Shown here piece by piece: positions 34,734 through 42,598 of a stretch of DNA of 64,000 nucleotides (the stretch's first letter is position 1; each line of letters starts with the position of its first letter). This DNA is from Teichococcus wenyumeiae (GTDB lineage: Bacteria; Pseudomonadota; Alphaproteobacteria; Acetobacterales; Acetobacteraceae): the NCBI RefSeq assembly GCF_003696345.1, contig NZ_RFLX01000008.1, positions 148,839-212,838 of the forward strand, read 5' to 3'. The translations under genes were made by a program, and so were the position numbers. The notes under the pieces are model-generated. The model was not told the origin of the DNA and did not search any database. It saw only the letters and a list, made by a program, of their open reading frames with translations.

Positions 34734-35249
34734 TTAGGGCAGCGTCTTGTCGCCGGCGCCCAGGCTGCGCTGCAGGTAGACCACGTCCACCCAGCGGCCG
34801 AATTTCAGCCCCGCCGCCCGCAGCAGCCCGACCTGCTTGAAGCCCAGCGAGAGATGCAGGCCGATGGAGCCGACATTGTCGGAATCCCCCACCACCGCGA
34901 ACATCTGGCGGAAGCCGGCGGCCTCGGCACGCTCCAGCAGCGCCGCCACCAGCGCCTTGCCGACCCCCTGGCCGCGCACGTCGTCGCGCACATAGATCGA
35001 ATCCTCGGCCGAGAAGCGATAGGCCGAGCGGTCCCGCAGCGCGGCGAAATAGGCAAAGCCCTTCACCTCGCCCTCATCCTCCGCCACCAGCCAGGCCCAG
35101 CCGTGCCCCTGCACCTTGGCGAGGCGTGCGGCCATCTCGTCCTGGTCCGGCGGCACTTCCTCGAATGTGCCAGTGCCGTGCAGGACATGGTGGGCATAGA
35201 TCGCGACCAGGGCCGGCAGGTCGGCGGCGGTGGCATCGCGGAAGATCAT
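34734..35249 (-). CDS. GNAT-family N-acetyltransferase (phosphinothricin acetyltransferase-like)
   Basis: 171 residues from the ATG at 35249; the longer frame to 35369 reads through GC-rich non-coding sequence. The start MIFRDATAADLPALVAIYAHHV, the FEEVPPD segment and the acetyl-CoA loop VRGQGVGKALVAALLERA match the Pat/Bar/MddA branch, which acetylates phosphinothricin or methionine sulfone. The C-terminal HLSLGFKQVGLLRAAGLKFGR is also typical. The natural substrate is uncertain. Confidence 0.87.
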   Translation of the reverse strand: MIFRDATAADLPALVAIYAHHVLHGTGTFEEVPPDQDEMAARLAKVQGHGWAWLVAEDEGEVKGFAYFAALRDRSAYRFSAEDSIYVRDDVRGQGVGKALVAALLERAEAAGFRQMFAVVGDSDNVGSIGLHLSLGFKQVGLLRAAGLKFGRWVDVVYLQRSLGAGDKTLP

Positions 35250-35383
35250 GCGGGAGGGTCTCCACCACGGGAAAAATGCGGCCTCCCCGGGGCGGGGCGG
35301 CGCGGGCCACGCATCAACTTGGCCCAGGCCAGGGGTAAGGGTGCCGGGCGCGGACCGCAAGGCCCCCACCCGGCGGCATGCGC

Positions 35384-36769
35384 TCAGCGGGCCCGCAGCA
35401 GCGCCGGCACGTGCAACAGCAGCAACTCGTTGTCATCCGCCCGCGTCAGGTGGCGGCCGGCGCTGAAGGGCAGGTTGTTGTCGTTGCCCAGGATGATGTG
35501 GTCCTCATCCACCATCGCCACGTTCTCGATGGTGAAGAAGGGGAAGCTCAGGCGGTCCGGCGCCGCGCCGGGGCCGCGGTCGCCGCGCGTGCGGGCCAGC
35601 TTCTCGGGGTCCTGGATCTCCATCAGGTCGATATGGCCGATCTTGCGCACGAAGCCCTCGGCATCCGGCGCGCCCAGGTCCACCAGCGTCACGCGCTTCA
35701 CCCGCGCGGGCGTGGCGAAGCAGGCCGGCGGCCGCTGCCCGTCGCGGCAGGTCAGGGAGGGGTCGCCCTCGCCATTGTCGCGCTCGATCACCAGGGCGCG
35801 GCGGTCGTCGATCATGTTGAAGTCGCCGATGGCGGCGGCGCCCTCGGCCAGGCGGAACTTCAGGCTGCGGCCGGTCCAGTCGCCCTTTTGCGTATCAAAC
35901 TCCATCATGCGGATAAAGGCGCCTTCGGGCTGGTCGCCATCCCCGGCCAGCAGCGGCTGCTCCAGCAGCGCCCAGAGGCGGCTGCCATCCGGCAGCATCG
36001 CCATGCCCTCATAGCCGCCGGAGCGGCGGGCGCGGAAATTCACCCGCGCCGTGGGGGTGGCGCCCACGGACAGCGCGGGATTGTCCGGGCCCATCAGCGG
36101 CTTGCCATCCAGCATCGTGGGCACCACGCGCTGCACCCGCCCTTGGGCATCGACGCGCAGGATGAAGGGGCCGAATTCCTCGCCGATCCAGAAGCCGCTG
36201 CCATCGGGGGCGGGCTGGATGCTCTCGGGATCGAAATCGGCGCCGGTCAGGTAGCGGGCGTCGGTGCCCTCATTGGCGATGCGGAAGGGCACGCGGCGGT
36301 CCGGGTCGGTCAGCCAGACGGTCTGCAGCACCGCCACCTGGCCGCTGCGGAAGTCGGGGCGGATCTTGCGGAAGGCCAGCAGCGCGTCGCCGCTGTTGCG
36401 CTTGTTGCCGAAGCCGTTGTCGGTCAGCACCCAATAGGCGCCAGGCTCGCCCGCCACCGGCTTGATGCCGGAAAAGCCCTGCACCGGCTGGCCGACGAAG
36501 GGCAGCGAGAGGCCGGTGGGGCGGCCATCCGGCGCCGGACCAGTGGTGCCGGCGACGGAGCCGGGGGCATCGTTGCGGTCGGTGCTGGCGCCGGCGAACT
36601 TGCCGGAGAGCATGGCATCGCGCGGCGCATCGGCCGGCGGCAGCGCCATGGTCATGGCCGGCAGCACGGCATGGCCGGCCAGCCGGGCCTCGAAGCGCTG
36701 GTCATCGGCGGCCTTGGCGGCGCCGGCGAGCGCCACCAGGGCGCTGGCGGCCAGAAGAAGGCTGCGCAT
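35384..36769 (-). CDS. Esterase-like activity of phytase family protein
   Basis: 461 residues with a signal peptide (MRSLLLAASALVALAGAAKA, cut before ADD). The Phytase-like propeller fold is recognised from FSGIKPVAGEPGAYWVLTDNGFG, FDPESIQPAPDGSGFWIGEEFGPF, YEGMAMLPDGSRLWALLEQP and the late TIENVAMVDEDHIILGNDNN. It is probably a periplasmic phosphomonoesterase or phosphodiesterase; some relatives are called alkaline-phosphatase-like. An in-frame ATG at 36784 would add five residues. Confidence 0.85.
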   Translation of the reverse strand: MRSLLLAASALVALAGAAKAADDQRFEARLAGHAVLPAMTMALPPADAPRDAMLSGKFAGASTDRNDAPGSVAGTTGPAPDGRPTGLSLPFVGQPVQGFSGIKPVAGEPGAYWVLTDNGFGNKRNSGDALLAFRKIRPDFRSGQVAVLQTVWLTDPDRRVPFRIANEGTDARYLTGADFDPESIQPAPDGSGFWIGEEFGPFILRVDAQGRVQRVVPTMLDGKPLMGPDNPALSVGATPTARVNFRARRSGGYEGMAMLPDGSRLWALLEQPLLAGDGDQPEGAFIRMMEFDTQKGDWTGRSLKFRLAEGAAAIGDFNMIDDRRALVIERDNGEGDPSLTCRDGQRPPACFATPARVKRVTLVDLGAPDAEGFVRKIGHIDLMEIQDPEKLARTRGDRGPGAAPDRLSFPFFTIENVAMVDEDHIILGNDNNLPFSAGRHLTRADDNELLLLHVPALLRAR

Positions 36770-36850
36770 GGGCGGGATCTCCATTGATCGTCGCCCGGCT
36801 GTTACTGTCCCCGTATTGCCCGCCTTTGACAGTGGCGTGACGAAACGGCG

Positions 36851-38428
36851 TCAGTGCGTATCGCCACCGCCGCCTTGCCGCGGCCGGCGCAGGAAGGGCA
36901 CCAGCGGCAGGGAGATCAGGAAGCAGAAGGCCATGACGATCAGCACGTCGTTATAGGCCAGCACCAGCGCCTGCTGCGTCACCATGGCCTTGATCCGCGC
37001 CATGGCGGCGAGCTGCGAGGCGCCCTCCCCCATCTGGCCGGCCATGGTGGCGGCGATGCTGTCACGCGATTGCAGGGCTTCCGGCCGCGCCCAGTTCACC
37101 GCCTCCCCCAGATGCACGCGGTGCAGGAAGGAGCGGTCCTTTACCAGCGTGTTGATCACCGCCAGCCCGACCGCGCCGCCCAGGTTGCGCATCAGGTTGT
37201 AAAGGCCGGAGGCGTTCTTCAGCCGGGCCGGCGCGATGGTGCCCAGCGCGATCTGGTTCACCGGCGCCATGCACATCATCATCGCGACGCCGCGCAGGCC
37301 GAGCGGGAAGGCCATGTCTGGAAAGGCACTTTGCACCGTCAGCCGCGCCGTCAGCCACATGGAGAGGAAGAACAGCATCAGGCCGCAGGCCAGCAGGATG
37401 CGCGGGTCGAAGCGCGCCAGCGCCTTGCCCACCCAGGGGGCGGCCAGGAACATGCAGAGGCCGGTGATGAACATCACCTCGCCGATCTGCATGGAGTTGT
37501 AGCCGCGCACCCGGCCCAGGAAGAGCGGGATGAGATACACCGCGCCATAGAGGCCGATGCCCATGGTGAAGCTGAAGAGGCAGCCGATGGCGAAGTTGCG
37601 GTCGGTGAAGGCGCGCAGGTCCACGATCGGCTCCGGCCGCGTGAAGGCACGCCAGAAGAAGACGATGCCGGAGACGAGGCAGACCGCCGCCAGGTTGCGC
37701 ACGGTCCCGTCCGCCAGCCAGTCCCAGCGCGGGCCTTCCTCCATCACGTATTCCAGGCTGCCCAGGAAGGCGGCCATGGCGGCCAGCCCCCACCAGTCGA
37801 ACTTGGCCAGCAGGGAACGGTCGGGCTTGTCGATATCCACCGTCAGCCAGACCGCCGTGGCGATGGCGATGCCGACGGGCACGTTGATCAGGAAGAGCCA
37901 GTGCCAGGAGAAGCTCTCGGTCAGCCAGCCGCCCAGCGTCGGACCGATGGTGGGCGCCAGCGTCGCGGTCAGGCCGATGATCACGGTGGCCCCCGCCCGC
38001 TTGGCCGGCGGGAAGAGCATGAAGGAAGCCGCGAAAACCGTCGGGATCATCGCGCCGCCGATGAAGCCCTGGGCGGCGCGGAAGACGATCATGGTGCCGA
38101 GGTTGGAGGAAAAGGCGCAGGCGAGCGAGAAGATGGTGAAGCCGGTGGCCGAGGCCGTAAACAGCACGCGGGTAGACAGCAGGCGCGACAGGAAGCCCGA
38201 CAGCGGGATCATCACGATCTCGGCGATCAGGTAGGAGGTCTGCACCCAGCTTGCCTCGTCCGGGCTGGCGGCGAGGCCGGCCTGGATCTCGGAGATGGAA
38301 GCCGAGACGATCTGGATGTCCAGGATCGCCATGAACATGCCGAAGACCATCGCCATGAAGCCCAGGCGGACCTTGGGGGTCATGGCGGGCGCGGCGGCGG
38401 CGGCGGCCGGCATCGTGGTGGCGCTCAT
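36851..38428 (-). CDS. DHA2-family MFS drug efflux transporter (EmrB-like)
   Basis: 525 residues from the ATG at 38428. Fourteen hydrophobic segments are expected. Helix 1 has the DHA2 motif FMAILDIQIVSASISEIQ, followed by ASWVQTSYLIAEIVMIPLSGFL. Motif C-like TIGPTLGGWLTESFSWHWLFLINVPVG is also visible. It exports drugs with the HlyD-type adaptor encoded 13 bases upstream. A TolC-like outer-membrane channel is not present here. Transcription is probably controlled by the divergent TetR regulator. Confidence 0.92.
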   Translation of the reverse strand: MSATTMPAAAAAAPAMTPKVRLGFMAMVFGMFMAILDIQIVSASISEIQAGLAASPDEASWVQTSYLIAEIVMIPLSGFLSRLLSTRVLFTASATGFTIFSLACAFSSNLGTMIVFRAAQGFIGGAMIPTVFAASFMLFPPAKRAGATVIIGLTATLAPTIGPTLGGWLTESFSWHWLFLINVPVGIAIATAVWLTVDIDKPDRSLLAKFDWWGLAAMAAFLGSLEYVMEEGPRWDWLADGTVRNLAAVCLVSGIVFFWRAFTRPEPIVDLRAFTDRNFAIGCLFSFTMGIGLYGAVYLIPLFLGRVRGYNSMQIGEVMFITGLCMFLAAPWVGKALARFDPRILLACGLMLFFLSMWLTARLTVQSAFPDMAFPLGLRGVAMMMCMAPVNQIALGTIAPARLKNASGLYNLMRNLGGAVGLAVINTLVKDRSFLHRVHLGEAVNWARPEALQSRDSIAATMAGQMGEGASQLAAMARIKAMVTQQALVLAYNDVLIVMAFCFLISLPLVPFLRRPRQGGGGDTH

Positions 38429-38441
38429 GGCGCGGCGGCTT

Positions 38442-39599
38442 TCAGAACAGGTTGCGGACCGCGGCCCAGAGGCCCCGCGGGGCATGCGGATCGGCGCGGG
38501 TATCGACTTCCGCCACCACGGAGAGGCCGGGGCGCAGCCGCGCCAGGGCGGTGGCATCCTGCCCTTCCTCCAGCACCAGCTTCACCGGCACACGCTGCAC
38601 GATCTTGGTGAAGTTGCCGGTGGCATTCTCCGGCGGCAGCAGGCTGAACTGGCTGCCGGTGGCGGGGGCGAAGCTGTTCACGCGGGCATGGAAGACGGTG
38701 TCGGGAATGGCATCCACCGTCACCTCCACCGGCTGGCCCGGCTGCATCAGCGCCAGCTGGGTTTCCTTGAAATTGGCCACCACGTAGAGCCGCGCCCCCG
38801 CCGGCGACACGGCGATGAGCTGCTGCCCCGGCTGCACATGCTGGCCGATCTGCGCCGCGCGGTTGCCGGCGATGCCGTCCACCGGCGCGCGGATGCTGGT
38901 GTAGGAGAGGTTGGTCTCCGCCTGGGCCAGGGCGGCGGCGGCCTGGGTGCGGCGCGCCTCGGCCTGCCGCAGCTGCGCCGCCAGCACGCCCAGCGACTGC
39001 CGCTGCACCAATAGCTGCGCCTGCGCCGCCGTTACGGCGGCCTCCGCCTTGCGCTGGTCCGCCACCGTCTGGTCGGCCGACTGGCGGGAGGCGAAGCCGC
39101 TGCCCACCAGGGACTGGGTGCGGCGGGCATCGGCGGCGGCGCGGGTCTGCTCGGCCCGCGCCTGCTCCACCTGCGCGCCGGCGGCATCGATCTGCGCCTG
39201 CTGCTGCGCAAGCTGCTCCCGCGCCGTGGCGATGGCGGCATCGGTCTCGGCCAGGGTGGCGGCGGCCTGGTCGCGGGCATTGCGCAGGTCGCGCTCGTCC
39301 AGCGAGATCAGCAGGTCGCCGGCCTTCACCGGCTGATTGTCGGCCACCGCGATGGCGACCACATCGGCGGCGACGCGCGGCCCGAGCACGCTGATGTCGC
39401 CCTGCACATAGGCATCGTCGGTCTCAACCAGGAAGCGGCCGGTCTGCCAGTACCAGGTGCCGCCCAGCGCGGCGGCGATCAGCAGCACCACCGGCCCCAC
39501 GCGCAGCAGCAGCCGGCGCAAGGGCCGGCGCGGCTTGGCATCGGCGGCGGTGGACTGGCCGGCATCCAGAGGAGCCGGCTTGGTCACGGGAGCATTCAT
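38442..39599 (-). CDS. HlyD/EmrA-family membrane fusion protein
   Basis: 385 residues, first gene of the efflux operon. One membrane helix (about 29-50: LLLRVGPVVLLIAAALGGTWYW), then the biotinyl-lipoyl half VETDDAYVQGDISVLGPRVAADV. A long coiled-coil hairpin (about 100-215, rich in Gln/Ala/Arg) follows, then the second lipoyl half SIRAPVDGIAGNRAAQIGQHVQPG. A beta-barrel part has ANFKETQLALMQPGQPVEV. It bridges the EmrB-like pump to an outer-membrane channel. Confidence 0.92.
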   Translation of the reverse strand: MNAPVTKPAPLDAGQSTAADAKPRRPLRRLLLRVGPVVLLIAAALGGTWYWQTGRFLVETDDAYVQGDISVLGPRVAADVVAIAVADNQPVKAGDLLISLDERDLRNARDQAAATLAETDAAIATAREQLAQQQAQIDAAGAQVEQARAEQTRAAADARRTQSLVGSGFASRQSADQTVADQRKAEAAVTAAQAQLLVQRQSLGVLAAQLRQAEARRTQAAAALAQAETNLSYTSIRAPVDGIAGNRAAQIGQHVQPGQQLIAVSPAGARLYVVANFKETQLALMQPGQPVEVTVDAIPDTVFHARVNSFAPATGSQFSLLPPENATGNFTKIVQRVPVKLVLEEGQDATALARLRPGLSVVAEVDTRADPHAPRGLWAAVRNLF

Positions 39600-39617
39600 G
39601 GAGGAGAAAGTCCTTGA

Positions 39618-39632
39618 ACTGAACGGTACAGT
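39618..39632. promoter_or_regulatory. TetR-type operator, copy 1
   Basis: ACTGAAC-G-GTACAGT, an inverted repeat with one mismatch, 19 bases from the start codon of the efflux operon. It nests inside the wider repeat TGAACTG-N7-CAGTTCA (39615-39635). It shares its half-site with copy 2. Confidence 0.75.
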
Positions 39633-39679
39633 TCATTTCTGTCCCGCAGCAGATGCACATGCTGCCGCTCCGTGTCAAG

Positions 39680-39694
39680 ACTGAACCGTTCAGT
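39680..39694. promoter_or_regulatory. TetR-type operator, copy 2
   Basis: ACTGAAC-C-GTTCAGT, a perfect 7-1-7 inverted repeat 41 bases from the tetR start codon and 62 bases from copy 1, centre to centre. It is probably autoregulatory for the regulator at 39736. Confidence 0.78.
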
Positions 39695-39735
39695 TCACCC
39701 TTGAACAGGACGCGACGACACCTTACTGAGATGTC

Positions 39736-40398
39736 ATGTCCGCCATCCTCGACATCCTGCCGGAGCAACAGAGCCCGAAGCGGCGCGCCGTCATGGCGGC
39801 GGCGGCGGAGCTGTTCATGGCCGAAGGCTATGCCGCCGTGTCGATGGATGCCGTGGCGCGCACCGCCGGCGTGTCCAAGGCGACCCTCTATGCGCATTTC
39901 TCGGGCAAGGAAGCGCTCTTCGAGTCGATCATCGCCGATGGCTGCGCCCAGATGCGCCAGCGTGCCGATACCCTGCTGGCGAGCCATGGCCTGCCGCTGC
40001 GCCAGGCGCTGACGGAACTGGCCCTGCACTGGCTGCGCTTCCTGCTGCGGCCGCAGGTGCGGGCGCTGCACCGGGTGGTGATCGCCGAGGCGGTGCGCTT
40101 CCCTGCCCTGGCACGGGCCTTCTACAATGCCGGGCCACAGGCCATGCAGTTCTGGCTGACCGGCTGGATGGCGGGGGAACAGGCGCATGGCCGTCTGCCC
40201 GGGAGCACCGACCCCGGCCGGGCGGCGGAACTGTTCCTGACCCTGCTGCGCGGCGACCTTTTCATCCGCGCCACCCTGGCGCTGGTGGAGGAAGCGGAGG
40301 CCGAGGCGGTGCTGCCCCGCATCGCCGCCGAGGCCGTCGATGCCTTCCTCCGCCTTCATGGCCCCGTTCCCGCTTCGGGGGAGGAGCATTTCCCCTGA
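39736..40398 (+). CDS. TetR/AcrR-family repressor of the adjacent efflux pair
   Basis: 220 residues. The N-terminal HTH is clear: KRRAVMAAAAELFMAEGYAAVSMDAVARTAGVSKATLYAHFSGKEALF (about 16-62). The C-terminal helical domain resembles the AefR-like TetR_C group (LRFLLRPQVRALHRVVIAEAVRFPALARAFY). It is divergent from the EmrAB genes, with two matching operators in the 136-base gap. It most likely represses both itself and the pump until an inducer binds. Confidence 0.92.
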   Translation: MSAILDILPEQQSPKRRAVMAAAAELFMAEGYAAVSMDAVARTAGVSKATLYAHFSGKEALFESIIADGCAQMRQRADTLLASHGLPLRQALTELALHWLRFLLRPQVRALHRVVIAEAVRFPALARAFYNAGPQAMQFWLTGWMAGEQAHGRLPGSTDPGRAAELFLTLLRGDLFIRATLALVEEAEAEAVLPRIAAEAVDAFLRLHGPVPASGEEHFP

Positions 40399-40757
40399 AG
40401 CCGGCCTTTCACCGGGAAGGCAGCCCGTGTGCTGGCTGGCCTTAAGGTAACTTTCCGGCCATGCGGGGGAGGTATGCGGAAAAAAACCGGGCCTACCCCG
40501 AAAACCTCTTTCACCCCGCAGGCGACATCTCTATATGCCGCCGCAGACGCAGTACGCACGTGCCTCTAGGCCCCAAGCCGGCAAGACCGGCCAAAGGTTT
40601 ACGCAACGACGTCAAGCGTTCTGGCAACCCCGGCGAAAGGCGCGAGCCCCAAGCCGGCCTCTCTTTGGTCGCTGGTTCGTTCGACCGTTTCGTCAACTTG
40701 GGGCTGCTCCTCCATAGCCGAGGGTAGTCCTTCCATATTTGGGATGGGGGTGGTGCG
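40399..40757 (+). ncRNA. Long structured leader of ornithine decarboxylase (speF-motif candidate)
   Basis: This 359-base gap contains several supported helices. An early stem pairs 40463-40468 with 40514-40519 and 40469-40473 with 40504-40508. The 13-base sequence GCCCCAAGCCGGC occurs twice (40570-40582 and 40646-40658). Both copies can pair with CTTGGGGCT at 40697-40705, copy 2 over 9 bp, copy 1 over 8. A hairpin pairs 40667-40671 with 40682-40686. Position and length fit the speF RNA motif known upstream of alphaproteobacterial ornithine decarboxylase genes. That assignment is inferred and no Rfam scan was possible. Confidence 0.6.
40461..40727 (+). CDS. Possible upstream regulatory peptide (88 aa) in the decarboxylase leader
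   Basis: Open frame starting with ATG at 40461 (AAGG 13 bases upstream) and ending 30 bases before the decarboxylase. Residues 26-34 read CRRRRSTHV, similar to the HIRRTTHI core of the gamma-proteobacterial SpeFL ornithine-sensing peptide. The rest is Arg/Gly/Pro-rich and unlike any protein. The start codon lies within a predicted stem. The peptide may be chance coding in GC-rich DNA. Confidence 0.3.
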   Translation: MRGRYAEKNRAYPENLFHPAGDISICRRRRSTHVPLGPKPARPAKGLRNDVKRSGNPGERREPQAGLSLVAGSFDRFVNLGLLLHSRG

Positions 40758-41888
40758 ATGACCGACAAGGTCTCCCGCTTTCTGCGCGACGTCATGCCGG
40801 CGACGCCTTGCCTGGTCGTGGACGTGGACCGCGTCGCGGAGAACTATGGGCGCCTGAAGGCCGCCCTGCCGCTGGCGCAGATCTATTACGCGGTGAAGGC
40901 CAATCCGGCCGAGCCGATCCTGGGCCGCCTGGTCGGACTGGGCTCCTCCTTCGACGCCGCGTCGTGGGAAGAGGTGCAGGCCTGCCTGCGCGCCGGGGCC
41001 GAGCCTTCCGCCATTTCCTTCGGCAATACCGTGAAGAAGGAAAGCGCCATCAAGGCCGCCTACGAGGCCGGCGTGCGCATGTTCGCCTTCGACTCCGAGG
41101 CCGAGCTGAAGAAGCTCGCCCGCTCGGCGCCGGGCGCGAAGGTGTATTGCCGCATCCTGGTGGGCAATGTCGGCGCCGAGTGGCCGCTGTCGAAGAAGTT
41201 CGGCTGCGAGGTCGAGATGGCCAAGGAGCTGATGGTGCAGGCCAATGAGATGGGCCTGGATGCCTTCGGCATCTCCTTCCATGTCGGCAGCCAGCAGACC
41301 CGCACGGCGGCCTATGAGGCGGCGATCGCCAAGGTCGGCCTGCTCTTCACCGACCTGAAGACCGCCGGCGTGAACGTGCGCATGATCAACCTGGGCGGCG
41401 GCTACCCGGTGCGCTACCGCACCGAGGTGCCGGAGATCGGCGAGATCGGCGACGTGATCATGGGCGCCATGGTGGAAGCCTTCGGCAATGCGCTGCCGGA
41501 GATGGTGATCGAGCCGGGCCGCTTCATGGTGGGCGATGCCGGCGTGCTCTCCTCCGAGGTCGTGCTGGTCTCCCGTAAGGAGAAGGACGACCCGGTGCGC
41601 TGGGTGTATCTCGACATCGGCCGCTTCGGCGGGCTGGCCGAGACCGAGGGCGAGGCCATCAAGTACGCCTTCCGCACCCCGCATGACGGCGGCGAGGAAG
41701 GCCCGGTGACCATTGCCGGCCCGACCTGCGACAGCACGGACACGCTGTACGAGAAGTCCAACTACCGCCTGCCGCTGGCGCTCGACTGCGGCGACCGGGT
41801 GGAGCTGCTGGCGACCGGTGCCTATGTCACCACCTATGCCAGCCAGGCCTTCAACGGCTTCACGCCGCTGGCCGAGCACTACATCTAA
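40758..41888 (+). CDS. Ornithine (lysine) decarboxylase, PLP-barrel type
   Basis: 376 residues. Removes CO2 from ornithine to make putrescine, the first step of polyamine synthesis. It has the alanine-racemase-like fold used by eukaryotic-type and alphaproteobacterial enzymes. The PLP lysine is Lys47 in YYAVKANP. The substrate helix is GNTVKKESAIKAA, the phosphate loop LGGGYPVRY with EPGRFMV. The catalytic Cys324 is in GPTCDSTD, and the last active-site tyrosine is in GAYVTTYASQAFNGF. The ribosome site is GGGGGTGG. A long leader precedes it and a strong terminator follows. Lysine may also be accepted. Confidence 0.93.
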   Translation: MTDKVSRFLRDVMPATPCLVVDVDRVAENYGRLKAALPLAQIYYAVKANPAEPILGRLVGLGSSFDAASWEEVQACLRAGAEPSAISFGNTVKKESAIKAAYEAGVRMFAFDSEAELKKLARSAPGAKVYCRILVGNVGAEWPLSKKFGCEVEMAKELMVQANEMGLDAFGISFHVGSQQTRTAAYEAAIAKVGLLFTDLKTAGVNVRMINLGGGYPVRYRTEVPEIGEIGDVIMGAMVEAFGNALPEMVIEPGRFMVGDAGVLSSEVVLVSRKEKDDPVRWVYLDIGRFGGLAETEGEAIKYAFRTPHDGGEEGPVTIAGPTCDSTDTLYEKSNYRLPLALDCGDRVELLATGAYVTTYASQAFNGFTPLAEHYI

Positions 41889-41908
41889 GCGCGGCAGTCG
41901 CTGAATGG

Positions 41909-41939
41909 GGGCGGAGAGGGCAACCTCTCCGCCCTTTTT
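41909..41939 (+). terminator. Intrinsic terminator after ornithine decarboxylase
   Basis: A perfect 11-bp stem (41909-41919 with 41924-41934) with a GCAA tetraloop, followed by five T (41935-41939). Confidence 0.93.
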
Positions 41940-41975
41940 ATTTCCAGATGCCGCTGGACCGGATAATCTCCCGCC

Positions 41976-42440
41976 ATGGATGAAATCGACCGGAACATCC
42001 TCGTCGCCTTGCAGGAGGATGGGGCGGCAGGCCTGGCGGAACTGGCCAAGGTGGCGGGCCTCTCCGTCTCGGCCACGGCGGAGCGGGTGAAGCGGCTGGA
42101 GGAGCGCGGCACCATCCGCGGCTGGCGCGCCGACCTCGACCCGGCCGCCATCGGCTGCCCCATGCTGGCCTTCGTTTTCGTGGAGATGCAGGCGGGGCGC
42201 GAGGAAACCGCCTTCCGCACCGCCATGCGCGCCGCCGAGCCGGTGCTGGAATGCCACCGCGTCACCGGCGGCTGGACCTATCTGCTGAAGCTGCGCCTGC
42301 CCGACCTGGCCTCCGTGGAGCGCTTCGTGGCCGATGCGGTGCGAGGCCATCCCGGCGTCATCCGCACCGAGACCATCCTGGCCATCGGCTCGGCCAAGGA
42401 GACCTCGATCCTGCCGGTGGCCGAAGCCACCGAAGAATAG
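41976..42440 (+). CDS. Lrp/AsnC-family transcriptional regulator
   Basis: 154 residues. N-terminal HTH (MDEIDRNILVALQEDGAAGLAELAKVAGLSVSATAERVKRLEERGTI) and C-terminal RAM ligand-binding domain (LECHRVTGGWTYLLKLRLPDLASVERFV). It is placed between ornithine decarboxylase and the peptide transporter operon, suggesting amino-acid-responsive control of one or both. No Shine-Dalgarno is seen. A GATAAT 8 bases before the ATG suggests a leaderless transcript. Confidence 0.92.
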   Translation: MDEIDRNILVALQEDGAAGLAELAKVAGLSVSATAERVKRLEERGTIRGWRADLDPAAIGCPMLAFVFVEMQAGREETAFRTAMRAAEPVLECHRVTGGWTYLLKLRLPDLASVERFVADAVRGHPGVIRTETILAIGSAKETSILPVAEATEE

Positions 42441-42501
42441 CCTGCCGCGCAGGCACCGCGTTCCGGATCTTGCCAAGGACTGGGGCAGTATCGGAACGGT
42501 T

Positions 42502-42514
42502 GCAATCAAATTGC
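42502..42514. promoter_or_regulatory. Candidate Lrp-type operator / promoter upstream of the dpp-like operon
   Basis: GCAAT-CAA-ATTGC, a perfect 5-3-5 inverted repeat in an AT-rich patch. It is next to a -10-like GATAAT (42515-42520), about 85 bases before the binding-protein start. Lrp/AsnC proteins bind AT-rich 15-bp palindromes of this kind. No convincing -35 box is visible. Binding is an inference. Confidence 0.45.
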
Positions 42515-42598
42515 GATAATTATGCACTAAACTGGCGATTCCTTGAGGCGCCTGCTACAGTATCAAGGCAAGAAGGCGGCAGCCTCTGGGGGAATTGA

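Noticed and set aside
40535..40717. Second small Arg-rich frame in the decarboxylase leader (60 codons)
   Set aside because: No ribosome site and no recognisable peptide motif; kept only the frame at 40461 as a candidate.
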